Source: Ignavibacteriaceae bacterium | GTDB lineage: Bacteria; Bacteroidota; Ignavibacteria; Ignavibacteriales; Ignavibacteriaceae | Length of the DNA stretch: 7,222 nucleotides | Assembly (NCBI GenBank): GCA_013388525.1 | Contig: JACAFA010000233.1 | Coordinates: 1 to 7,222 of the forward strand | Direction of reading: 5' to 3' | Shown: positions 1-5,779 of the stretch, piece after piece | How the letters are laid out: every line of letters begins with the position of its first letter | How positions within the stretch are numbered: the first letter of the stretch is position 1 | Notes under the pieces: generated by a model | Told to the model about the DNA's origin: nothing | What the model saw: only the letters and a program-made list of their open reading frames with translations | Databases searched by the model: none | Made by a program: the position numbers and the translations under genes

Positions 1-1
1 C

Positions 2-151
2 AATATGCCCGATGTGCGAACATTTATGGATGACCTTATATAAGAGAAACGCAAAGTTATTCTTCGGCTTATTCAGAAATTGAATGAAATTCACGTCCGT
101 TCGCAGGCAATTGATGGATTAACATCAAGCTTTAATAACATTGATGGATAA
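2..151 (+). pseudogene. 3' end of an unidentified gene, probably interrupted by an in-frame TAA
   Basis: Reading in the frame that starts at base 2 gives 13 codons ending in ...FMDDLI, then TAA at 41-43, and the same frame stays open for another 35 codons until TAA at 149-151. The second part (EKRKVILRLIQKLNEIHVRS...) reads like an amphipathic helix. By hand count, its first codon positions are clearly richer in G/C than its second and third positions, as in real coding sequence of an AT-rich genome. The simplest reading is a gene entering from the left whose C-terminal part was cut off by a nonsense mutation; the alternative is that the gene genuinely ends at 43. The family is not recognisable from so little sequence. 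Confidence 0.35.
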
Positions 152-162
152 CAGATAATTGA

Positions 163-193
163 TTGACATCACTGGTATGAATGGTTATATTTG
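163..193 (+). promoter_or_regulatory. Promoter of the initiator tRNA gene
   Basis: TTGACA at 163-168 and TATATT at 186-191 are separated by exactly 17 bp, a near-perfect sigma-70 pair. The same bases also fit the Bacteroidota-type pattern: TTG (163-165), 20 bp, then TATATTTG (186-193, TAnnTTTG). Transcription would begin near 198-200, leaving a leader of about 45 nt to be removed from the tRNA 5' end by RNase P. Confidence 0.7.
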
Positions 194-245
194 CTCTCCC
201 AAAATTGAAATAGAAACTAGATAGGTTCTTTAAAAAATTTTATAT

Positions 246-318
<73 letters not shown>

Positions 319-324
319 CAACCT

Positions 325-347
325 AAAACCGGCTTAGGCCGGTTTTT
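325..347 (+). terminator. Rho-independent terminator of tRNA-fMet
   Basis: A perfect 9-bp stem (AAAACCGGC at 325-333 with GCCGGTTTT at 338-346) closes a 4-nt TTAG loop and runs into a T tract. It lies 6 nt past the tRNA discriminator base and should end the tRNA transcript. Confidence 0.9.
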
Positions 348-366
348 CCTTTTTAAAGGATTTGTT

Positions 367-394
367 GAAGGTTGTAGGTTCAATACGCCGCTAC
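367..394 (+). repeat. Degenerate second copy of the tRNA-fMet 3' half (possible old att site)
   Basis: GAAGGTTGTAGGTTCAA at 367-383 is identical to tRNA bases 287-303 (end of the anticodon stem, variable loop, T stem and part of the T loop). After a short diverged stretch with a 5-nt net deletion, CCGCTAC at 388-394 matches 313-319 (acceptor 3' strand). The copy cannot fold into a tRNA. Integrases commonly recombine within tRNA 3' ends and leave such direct repeats, so a remnant of integration or excision is the likely origin. Confidence 0.7.
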
Positions 395-427
395 GTACAA
401 CGCTGACTACAAAACGAAAAATTTTCA

Positions 428-457
428 TTGTATTTAATGTCACAATTATTATTTTTG
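428..457 (+). promoter_or_regulatory. Promoter of the HEPN-MNT cassette
   Basis: TTG at 428-430, a 19-bp gap, then TATTTTTG at 450-457 match the Bacteroidota-type pattern TTG-N19-TAnnTTTG exactly. The last two bases of the -7 element are the first two of the upstream palindrome (456-473), so a repressor bound there would cover the -7 element and start point. Expected transcription start is near 463. Confidence 0.55.
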
Positions 458-493
458 TAAGGAAAACCTTACATATGTAAGGAAAACCTTACA
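456..493 (+). promoter_or_regulatory. Two tandem 18-bp palindromic operators
   Basis: TGTAAGGAAAACCTTACA occurs twice without mismatch, at 456-473 and 476-493. Each copy is an inverted repeat of TGTAAGG around AAAA. The copies repeat every 20 bp, about two helical turns, so two dimers would bind on the same face of the DNA. They lie between the promoter and the start codon at 501, whose product has an N-terminal winged helix. Self-repression is the obvious model. In RNA each copy could also form a 7-bp hairpin close to the start codon, so a second effect on translation cannot be excluded. Confidence 0.75.
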
Positions 494-500
494 AAGTAAT

Positions 501-1157
501 ATGGCTGTTAAAATGATAGTTTATAAAATTCTGGACTATGTTTTTGCTACCTGGTCGAACATTGCAGTTCTCAGAGTAATTAATAAAGTAAAGATCGGGT
601 TATCAGGAAGAGAAATTGCCAAGCAGGCAGAAATGAGCGCTCCTTCGTGTTTCGAAGCGCTTTCTGCTCTCGAGAATCTTAATATTGTAACCCGTCAAAG
701 AGGCGGCAGAGAACATTTCTTTTTTCTAAACCGCGAGCATTATGTGGTTAAAAAAATTGTAATCCCGATTCTCAATTCAGAAAGAAAATTTGCCGAATCA
801 ATTTATTCCGAAATTAAGGAAGTTTTAGAAAAGCACTCTTCGAGCTTAATTATATTCGGGAGTACTGCAAGGAAAGAAGAAAAAATAGAAAGTGATCTTG
901 ATTTGTGCGTAGTATTTAACAATCCGAATAGTAAAAACAAAATAGCGTCTCTGATTACGGATTTAAGCTTATCTCTTTTCCGAAAATATGGTGTTTCATT
1001 ATCGCCATTTTATATTTCAGAAAAAGAGTTTTTTAGGAGAGCAAAAATTAAAAAATCTCCTGTTAATGATATTCTTAAAGATGGATTTGTTATTTCGGGA
1101 AAAGCAATCGAGAGTCTTCTGAGTGAGCAGGAAAACAGTAAGAACAAAAGTAGATAG
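501..1157 (+). CDS. Winged-helix/MNT nucleotidyltransferase fusion, probable antitoxin of a HEPN-MNT module
   Basis: This 218-residue protein has two parts. Residues about 20-80 form a winged helix: the segment from GLSGREIAKQAEMSAP to LENLNIV is a helix-turn-helix, followed by a beta wing (RQRGGREHFFFLN). Residues about 110-195 form a minimal nucleotidyltransferase with FGSTARKEE...SDLDL. Measured exactly, this is GS (120-121), ten residues, then D132-L-D134, i.e. the GS-X10-DXD metal-binding motif of MntA-type antitoxins. The usual third acidic residue is not evident in the strand VSLSPFYIS. In studied HEPN-MNT pairs the MNT protein neutralises its HEPN partner by AMP transfer; by inference this one may do the same and also repress its own operon through the palindromes at 456-493. 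ATG 501 is preceded by no obvious ribosome binding site. The gene overlaps the next by 35 nt. Confidence 0.85.
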   Translation: MAVKMIVYKILDYVFATWSNIAVLRVINKVKIGLSGREIAKQAEMSAPSCFEALSALENLNIVTRQRGGREHFFFLNREHYVVKKIVIPILNSERKFAESIYSEIKEVLEKHSSSLIIFGSTARKEEKIESDLDLCVVFNNPNSKNKIASLITDLSLSLFRKYGVSLSPFYISEKEFFRRAKIKKSPVNDILKDGFVISGKAIESLLSEQENSKNKSR

Positions 1158-1533
1158 AGTTAACTGGAAAGATTATAAAAAGGTAGCCGAAAGTTTTTTC
1201 GGAGGTGCCGAGGTTGCTTTTGAATACGAATATTGGAATGCTGCCGGTGTATTAATTGTTCATTCAGCGATAGCTTATGCAGACTCAATTAGCATAAAAC
1301 TGGCAGGCGTAAAAAGTCAAGGGGAAGATCACAATCAGACAGTAACTCTTCTAAAGGAATTATTAGCAGTAACAGACGAAAACAAAAAAGCATTTACACA
1401 TCTTGAAAAAATAATTGCTCACAAAACCTCGGTCTCTTACAGTGGCGATGTATATGACAGAAAAGATGTTGAGAGTCTGTGGAAGAATTTTGAAAGATTT
1501 AAAAGATGGGCAGAATCCTTATTAAAGGATTAG
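1123..1533 (+). CDS. HEPN-domain protein, probable toxin partner of the MNT protein
   Basis: This is a 136-residue all-helical protein of the HEPN type. An N-terminal helix with small residues (WKDYKKVAESFFGGAEVAFEY) is followed by AAGVLIVHSAIAYADSISIK, a GEDH segment (67-70), and a C-terminal helix ending FERFKRWAESLL. Canonical HEPN RNases carry R-X4-6-H; here H100 in EKIIAH is the likely equivalent histidine, but E95 stands where arginine is expected, and the HXY tyrosine that MntA modifies in the studied pair is T102 (the nearest tyrosine is Y106). So it may be a non-RNase HEPN, a substrate-binding partner, or a family with another mechanism. The start is GTG, chosen because no ATG or other good start lies in its N-terminal part. 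It overlaps the upstream gene by 35 nt, implying coupled translation. Confidence 0.78.
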   Translation: MSRKTVRTKVDRVNWKDYKKVAESFFGGAEVAFEYEYWNAAGVLIVHSAIAYADSISIKLAGVKSQGEDHNQTVTLLKELLAVTDENKKAFTHLEKIIAHKTSVSYSGDVYDRKDVESLWKNFERFKRWAESLLKD

Positions 1534-1605
1534 GATGGATTAATTAATCTCACAAGGTATTTCAATTGAATAATATTTCTGCCACGTCGGATGATCCTTG
1601 CAAAA

Positions 1606-1637
1606 AAGAAAAATCCTCACTTAGCTGAGGATTTTTT
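1606..1637. terminator. Bidirectional terminator after the HEPN-MNT cassette
   Basis: AAATCCTCA (1611-1619) pairs with TGAGGATTT (1626-1634), a perfect 9-bp stem with a 6-nt loop. A T run follows on the + strand and an A-rich run precedes it, giving a T run on the - strand. It can therefore end both the HEPN-MNT transcript and the convergent - strand gene that ends to its right. Confidence 0.88.
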
Positions 1638-1732
1638 ATTTGTGGTAACCAGACAATACTCTATGTCTTTCTTATCTTTATGAACCTATCAAATATGGAG
1701 AATAAGTGCATTAACTATAATATTTTCCCACA

Positions 1733-2047
1733 TCAGTCTAATTGAAAAATAAACTTCCAGATTCTCTTTTTCTTTCTCAACAACTTGTAAAGCATCGCTT
1801 GAAATTCTATTGCCGCTATACGATTCTTTAGTGAGTATATTGGCAAAATCAAATGTGCACTTTTTCTGATAAACCAATCTTTTAATTCTTCCTGGTGTGC
1901 TTCTCTTCCAAGTTTTATTTTTAATTCAGTTACTTCTTTCATTAATTGGTAAGCAACTATCCATCCCAGTATCATAAAAATAAAAAGAAATAAAGAAACT
2001 ACTGGTCTGCCGAAGTCTTTTACCATTGATGTGAAATCCGGATTCAT
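1733..2047 (-). CDS. Small single-pass membrane protein, probably frameshifted near its middle
   Basis: The uninterrupted frame encodes 104 residues: a short N-terminal stretch, one hydrophobic helix at about 15-36 (PVVSLFLFIFMILGWIVAY), then a charged segment likely to form a coiled coil (MKEVTELKIKLGREAHQEELK). AAAAGG lies just before ATG 2047, with AAGGGG further up. After about residue 57 the protein turns unnaturally basic and hydrophobic (KLLRKKKRIWKFIF). A shifted frame from about 1877 down to a stop at 1689 instead gives ordinary protein (ESYSGNRISSDALQVVEKEK). The span 1689-2047 is 359 nt, one short of a whole number of codons, and restoring one A in the AAAA run just before 1877 joins the two frames into about 119 residues. 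I therefore suspect a recent one-base loss or a sequencing error. I do not recognise the family. Confidence 0.55.
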   Translation of the reverse strand: MNPDFTSMVKDFGRPVVSLFLFIFMILGWIVAYQLMKEVTELKIKLGREAHQEELKDWFIRKSAHLILPIYSLKNRIAAIEFQAMLYKLLRKKKRIWKFIFQLD

Positions 2048-2406
2048 AATCCTTTTATTTCCCCTTAACCCAGTTTAATAAATAAAAAATTTTTTTAATG
2101 TATTACTAAAATTTTGAATTACAAGATGGATGAAGAAATATTTGTTCAGCATACCCTCAATTGTAAGCCCTGTCGGATTAAGTCCAATTCACGTACCATC
2201 AATAAATAACTTTTTGATAGATTTTTTACAATGTATTGTCTCTAAACGATAACTGTTTTTTAATTTTTAAATGTATATGAATCAAAATAAATCAGGCTGG
2301 TATGTTATGACTTTGAAATTATCAAAGAAGATATTAATCATGTAATTAAATAAGATTTGAAGAAACTCATATTGAATTATTGCCGAAAATAATTTCTTAA
2401 ATCGGA
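2048..2406. other. Intergenic region with faint coding remnants
   Basis: No convincing gene is present in these roughly 360 bases. Two weak traces can be seen. A 27-codon + strand frame begins ATGGATGAAGAA near 2126. At about 2275-2355, one frame reads MNQNKSGWYV and another continues YDFEIIKEDINHVIK to a stop, as if a short gene had lost its frame. An AT-rich inverted repeat (AATTATT/AATAATT) just before 2400 might serve as a weak terminator for the methyltransferase gene, but its stem holds no G-C pairs. Confidence 0.4.
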
Positions 2407-3651
2407 TTACTCCTTTCTGAAAATCACAATCCTGTTTGTATTTGTTCCGACAGTGTTGTTATTTATTCCCCAGATGTTTGCAGTCTTGGTAAAATTCTGA
2501 AGGTTGATAACTACTCCAAGACACTTAAATCCGGCTTTAATACCGAGCGGGACAATATGTTCGTCCAGTTTAATGTTTCCTCTTCTTATTTCACCGACTT
2601 CAAATGCAACATAGCCTCCTGTTTTTGTAATCCTGTAAAGCTCAATAAAAACTTCTCCCATTACTTTTTCCCACTCATCTAATTTTTTTGTGACAGTAAT
2701 GCTTTGCGCAACCTTTCTCGCATCGATATTATTGAACCAGCAGCGAAGCCAATTATCTTCAGCGTAATTTACAATATCTAGAAATGGTGGCGAAGTAACT
2801 GTAAGTTGAACAGAATTGCTTTTTATTTTTGTAGTAGTTCGTGCATCTTCATTCAGGAATTCAGCTTTTATGCCAATTCTTTTTAGTTGATCTATTATTT
2901 TTTTATCTATTCCGGAAATGAGATCGCCTGTCTTTTTCAGAATTATGAAATTAACATCTTTGAATTCAGGTCTTTGTTTTCGCTGTTTGTTTATTTTCTT
3001 TTGTCTCTCCGGTGAGACTGCCTGGTTCGGAGGCAAAGTGTAAACTGAAAAAAAATTTTTTGAATGACCAGTGAGCCTGTTTGTTGCAATCATTCTGATC
3101 CATTCATCAATATAATCCTCTTCGTTATTTCTCTTCTTTATAATTAAATAATTTCTCAGCGATACAATTGCTGATTCAGTTTCCGGATGATAAAACATTG
3201 AAAGATCAATATTTGCTTTCAAACCAGCTTTAAACTTTATTTTGTTTAACCGTTCTTCTACTTCCTCACGAGAAGGAATTAACAATCTGGGTTTTGAGAG
3301 TATTTTGCTTAATGGATTAATATCATTTGCAATTACATTTCTCTTGAGTAACGCTGCTTCGATAATTGTTGTTCCTCTTCCTGCAAACGGATCATATACA
3401 ACATCATTTTCTCTTGATAATAAAGTAATAAAGAATCGCGGTAGCTCAGCTTTAAAGCAAGCCCTGTATGAAATTTCGTGAAGAGGATTACCCTGTCTCT
3501 GCTTTGAAGTCCAGAACTCGTTAACAAATCTTGGAATATGGATTCTGTCTGCTTCAAATTGTACCAGTTTAGTTTTTCTTTTAATAGAAATTTTCTTCGG
3601 GCAATCTAAAGTGAACTCAGTAAGATAAGTATGTAGTTTTTTATCGGTCAA
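2407..3651 (-). CDS. DNA methyltransferase (amino-methylating, probably N4-cytosine or N6-adenine), solitary
   Basis: This 414-residue enzyme would transfer a methyl group from S-adenosylmethionine to an exocyclic amino group of DNA. Motif I, which binds the cofactor, is DPFAGRGTT (87-95), followed by an acidic second strand, ANDINP (108-113). The catalytic motif IV is TSPPF (286-290) within VTSPPFLDIVNY; SPP[YF] is the form most often seen in N4-cytosine enzymes, while N6-adenine enzymes more often have DPPY. The long stretch between motifs I and IV (about 120-270) probably contains the target-recognition part. The N-terminal block EFWTSKQRQGNPLHEISYRACFK is typical of this family as I recall it. 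The start is TTG: an in-frame stop lies a few codons upstream and no ATG occurs in the N-terminal region. No restriction enzyme is seen beside it, so it is either an orphan regulator or self-marking methylase, or the remains of a restriction system. Confidence 0.88.
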   Translation of the reverse strand: MTDKKLHTYLTEFTLDCPKKISIKRKTKLVQFEADRIHIPRFVNEFWTSKQRQGNPLHEISYRACFKAELPRFFITLLSRENDVVYDPFAGRGTTIIEAALLKRNVIANDINPLSKILSKPRLLIPSREEVEERLNKIKFKAGLKANIDLSMFYHPETESAIVSLRNYLIIKKRNNEEDYIDEWIRMIATNRLTGHSKNFFSVYTLPPNQAVSPERQKKINKQRKQRPEFKDVNFIILKKTGDLISGIDKKIIDQLKRIGIKAEFLNEDARTTTKIKSNSVQLTVTSPPFLDIVNYAEDNWLRCWFNNIDARKVAQSITVTKKLDEWEKVMGEVFIELYRITKTGGYVAFEVGEIRRGNIKLDEHIVPLGIKAGFKCLGVVINLQNFTKTANIWGINNNTVGTNTNRIVIFRKE

Positions 3652-3962
3652 CTTTAAAGATATTTTGTGGGTCTAAAAGGAAAATTAAAAGTAAAATGTC
3701 ATTAGCAAATCTTTAATAAATTCTAGAAAAGTACAAGTTAAATAACAGAATTTTCCTTCCTGAATTATTCAACTGAAAACTCGTTTTTTTGCATAAAAAT
3801 AAGGAAAATTATCCTTTTCTGATTATTAGAATATTGGGTAATTGTGTTCAGATCAGACAATCCTGATTTCGTAAAAATAAGGAAGAAATACTTTTTGGTT
3901 TTGTGTTGAAGGTGTATGAGAATTTTTGAAAGCTGTTGATAAAATTTTTTTGAATTGCGCAA
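3652..3962. other. Intergenic region with a 13-bp direct repeat
   Basis: This AT-rich stretch has no convincing gene. TAAAAATAAGGAA occurs at 3794-3806 and again at 3872-3884, 78 bp apart. A 65-codon - strand frame (3765-3962, possible TTG start) follows directly and in frame after the stop of the 56-residue gene, but its product is low in complexity (KKYFFLIF, IIFLIF). I treat it as non-coding or as a decayed extension. Confidence 0.4.
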
Positions 3963-4133
3963 CTAACTTTTAACAATTTCAATTATCGGTCTCTGTTCCC
4001 AGGCTAACTCTTTTCGAAGGGATGATATATCAGATTTGGGTGTATGAATTTCTATCGGAATATTCACATTAAAATCAAAACTAAGCTGATTGGTTTTTGA
4101 TTCTGTTGAATTTCTTTTTTTTGTCTTCTTCAT
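3963..4133 (-). CDS. Small protein of unknown function, 56 residues
   Basis: The frame from ATG 4133 to TAG 3963 encodes a lysine-rich N-terminus (MKKTKKRNSTESKTN), then NQLSFDFNVNIPIEIHTPKS, then a helix SLRKELAWEQRPIIEIVKS. Mixed amino-acid use and alternating hydrophobic residues suggest a real product rather than chance. The segment QLSFDF (16-21) resembles hexapeptide DNA-clamp-binding motifs (QLxLxL type), but such short matches often arise by chance. There is no good Shine-Dalgarno sequence. It lies about 310 bp upstream of the methyltransferase on the same strand, too far to argue for tight coupling. The family is not recognised. Confidence 0.45.
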   Translation of the reverse strand: MKKTKKRNSTESKTNQLSFDFNVNIPIEIHTPKSDISSLRKELAWEQRPIIEIVKS

Positions 4134-4253
4134 CAATCAAAAAAACGGGGAGTAAAATTTTTTTTTGGTTTGCAGAATTAGTATTTAAAATTTCCAATAC
4201 AAAAGTGAAAAGAAATCTTCACTTAATCAAATTAAATCTTTAAAATTTTTTCT

Positions 4254-4287
4254 TTAAAATAAAAAGCCGGGATGATTATCCCGGGCT
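4254..4287 (-). terminator. Rho-independent terminator of the HEAT-repeat gene
   Basis: CCGGGAT (4267-4273) pairs with ATCCCGG (4278-4284) around a GATT loop. It stands out as GC-rich in an AT-rich stretch. Read on the - strand, the stem is followed by TTTTTATTTT, and it lies about 25 nt past the stop codon of the HEAT-repeat gene. Confidence 0.88.
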
Positions 4288-4312
4288 GTGGAGAAGAGAT
4301 GAAAAATAAATT

Positions 4313-4747
4313 TTATTTTAATGCTGTTTTTGCAGCATCTATATTTATGTTTTCATCACTAAATTTATTTTTCTGGAATTCGCTGTAAAAACTTGCACAA
4401 AGTTTGCTTACTCTTTCGCTTTCATCAAACCTTATTGCTTGTTTGACGGCGTGAATAGCTATTGGTGAACCAATTTTATACAAAGCCAGCGCCGCAGCTA
4501 TTCTCATTTCTTCATTTTTATCCTGATGTAAAATTTTCAGTAACGGAATAACTGCTTCTGATAATTGTAATTCACCAATCACATAAGCGCTGCTGCTTTT
4601 CAAACCGAGATTTTGTGAGTTTAATCCTTCAATCAAGCTTGCAACCGTGTTTTGTGTTATTTTAACATTTGTTTTTGGAACCACCGATGCAGTAATCGTA
4701 CTGATTGCCACTATTGCCAGAATTAGTGCTGTTAATGTAAGTTTCAT
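4313..4747 (-). CDS. Exported HEAT-repeat protein
   Basis: The 144-residue product starts with a signal peptide (MKLTLTALILAIVAISTITASVV; likely cleavage near residues 20-23), so it should act in the periplasm or outside the cell. The rest consists of paired helices of HEAT/PBS-lyase type. Repeat one is at about 34-62 (VASLIEGL...SSSAYVIGEL), repeat two at about 64-93 (AVIPLLKIL...MRIAAALALYKIG) and repeat three at about 96-125. Such solenoids bind proteins and have no catalytic residues; the partner is unknown. The start ATG has a strong Shine-Dalgarno AAGGAG six bases upstream, and a clear terminator follows, so this is a one-gene transcription unit. The C-terminal 20 residues are polar and probably flexible. 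Confidence 0.8.
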   Translation of the reverse strand: MKLTLTALILAIVAISTITASVVPKTNVKITQNTVASLIEGLNSQNLGLKSSSAYVIGELQLSEAVIPLLKILHQDKNEEMRIAAALALYKIGSPIAIHAVKQAIRFDESERVSKLCASFYSEFQKNKFSDENINIDAAKTALK

Positions 4748-4753
4748 TTTTTT

Positions 4754-4759
4754 CTCCTT
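4754..4759 (-). promoter_or_regulatory. Ribosome binding site of the HEAT-repeat gene
   Basis: On the - strand the sequence is AAGGAG, then six bases, then ATG at 4747. It is the best Shine-Dalgarno site in the window and fixes the start of the signal peptide. Confidence 0.8.
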
Positions 4760-4991
4760 AGTTTATTATTTTATCTGCCGGAAATATAAACTCAATCAGA
4801 GCCCGTGTGTTAGTGAATTTTGTGGAGCGGTAGAAGAATCTTATAAATGGCGTTTTTACTTTGGGTTAAGGCGGGAAATTTTTGAGGGTTTTGATTATCG
4901 TTTCGGAAAATGTAATTCAGAATTGATAATATATAATTAAAATTTAATGATAACTTAATACACAGGTAAAGTTTTAATTCTTTTTAATACT

Positions 4992-4999
4992 TATGTTTG
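4992..4999 (+). promoter_or_regulatory. Possible -7 element for the small membrane protein gene
   Basis: TATGTTTG fits the Bacteroidota-type TAnnTTTG pattern 27 bp before the GTG start at 5027. No TTG is found at the expected -33 distance, so the call is tentative. The rest of the gap from 4748 shows nothing else I can support. Confidence 0.3.
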
Positions 5000-5026
5000 A
5001 AATAAAAATTAAAAGAATATTTAACA

Positions 5027-5266
5027 GTGAACATCAATAGAAAAACAATAATAGATTCGCTCTGGTTTGCCCTTGAAGTTGTTGGAATATTTGTGGTTAT
5101 TCAGTTAATCAGATTTGTAATCGGCAATCTCAATGCGTTTTATAGCGGGCTTTCCTTAGTTCTTATTGCAGCCACACTTTTTTGTGTCGCGTTTCTTATT
5201 GCAAGGAATAAAGACCGTAACCAAAGAAGGTCAGACACAAAAACTTATAATAAACTCTTAAACTAA
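5027..5266 (+). CDS. Small two-helix inner-membrane protein
   Basis: The 79-residue product has two hydrophobic helices, about 13-33 (WFALEVVGIFVVIQLIRFVIG) and 42-59 (SLVLIAATLFCVAFLIA). They are joined by a short loop (NLNAFYSG) and followed by a strongly basic tail (ARNKDRNQRR). By the positive-inside rule the tail should lie in the cytoplasm, with both ends inside. The start is GTG with no clear ribosome binding site; no better start is available. I do not recognise the family, and there is no neighbour on the same strand close enough to suggest a role. Confidence 0.6.
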   Translation: MNINRKTIIDSLWFALEVVGIFVVIQLIRFVIGNLNAFYSGLSLVLIAATLFCVAFLIARNKDRNQRRSDTKTYNKLLN

Positions 5267-5288
5267 AAACATTCTTTTAAGTGTTTTT
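5264..5288 (+). terminator. Weak terminator-like hairpin
   Basis: AAAAACA and TGTTTTT flank a short CTT/AAG pairing with a small bulge, and the right arm is itself T-rich. It directly follows the stop codon at 5264-5266, but the stem is AT-rich and unlikely to be efficient. Confidence 0.35.
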
Positions 5289-5566
5289 GTTCTGAACCAT
5301 TCTTAGAATCCCAATCTTCAACTAATTTATAAGATTTATTTACATCCTAATTATATCTTATATTCCAATCGAAATTAATTCTTGGATCTTAACATTAAAT
5401 AGAAAAAATTCTCACCCGATTATTCTGTCAGATAATAATAAATTAAGGCTTTTTCATCTTTCCGGCAGTCTTTTTTTATTAGCAAAACAATTGAATATGT
5501 TATAGTAACTGCTTAATTTAATTCGGGTTTCTTTTAAAGTTTGTCTTAAACAATAAAAGCACAGTA
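5289..5566 (+). promoter_or_regulatory. Intergenic region with a possible promoter for the HTH gene
   Basis: Most of the stretch is featureless AT-rich sequence. TTGAAT (5491-5496), 17 bp, then TAATTT (5514-5519) is an acceptable but imperfect sigma-70-like pair about 48 bp upstream of the ATG at 5567. I saw no coding frame on either strand. Confidence 0.3.
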
Positions 5567-5776
5567 ATGAAGGAATTTTTCAGCGTTCAGGAAGTGGCAA
5601 AACTGCTTAATATCAGTCATTCGGCGGTTTTGTATCACGTACGAACAGGAAAACTTAAAGCCCAGCAGGTTGGAAAGATTTATATTATTTCAAAGGAAGA
5701 CTTCGGTGATTTTCTGAAACGCCACAGGGAGCCAAAGAAAAAACCAAAAATTATTCAAACAAAACTTGATCTATAA
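5567..5776 (+). CDS. Small excisionase/MerR-type helix-turn-helix DNA-binding protein
   Basis: The 69-residue product is almost entirely one HTH_17-type domain. FFSVQEVAKLLNISHSAVLYHVRTGKL (about 4-30) is the helix-turn-helix, AQQVGKIYIISKEDFGDFLKRH (about 32-53) is the wing and closing helix, and a basic tail follows (REPKKKPKIIQTKLDL). Proteins of this size act as excisionases (recombination directionality factors) or as small transcription regulators. No integrase is in the window, so a regulator is equally likely. The last six residues, QTKLDL, loosely resemble a sliding-clamp-binding motif; this is speculative. The start codon lacks a Shine-Dalgarno sequence. Its stop lies three bases from that of the convergent gene to the right, with no terminator between. 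Confidence 0.78.
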   Translation: MKEFFSVQEVAKLLNISHSAVLYHVRTGKLKAQQVGKIYIISKEDFGDFLKRHREPKKKPKIIQTKLDL

Positions 5777-5779
5777 TTT

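Noticed and set aside
367..394. Second tRNA gene
   Set aside because: It has only the 3' half, lacks the anticodon loop and D arm, and has a deletion in the T-arm region.
456..493. The repeated TGTAAGG palindromes as a CRISPR array
   Set aside because: There are only two units with a 2-bp gap and no spacers; they fit operators.
1689..1877. Independent 62-residue - strand gene
   Set aside because: It overlaps the membrane protein gene in a neighbouring frame, has only a TTG start and no ribosome binding site; it is better explained as the frameshifted C-terminus of that gene.
3242..3481. 79-codon + strand frame
   Set aside because: It lies antisense inside the conserved motif I region of the methyltransferase gene.
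3333..3557. 74-codon - strand frame
   Set aside because: It is an alternative-frame shadow of the methyltransferase gene, whose own frame carries all conserved motifs here.
3765..3962. 65-codon - strand frame as a separate gene
   Set aside because: Only a TTG start directly after another stop, a low-complexity product and no ribosome binding site.
4647..4940. 97-codon + strand frame
   Set aside because: It begins antisense to the signal peptide of the HEAT-repeat gene, and its remaining sequence has no recognisable domain.
5567..5776. Excisionase proving a prophage or integrative element
   Set aside because: No integrase, attachment pair or phage gene is visible; small HTH_17 proteins are also common regulators.
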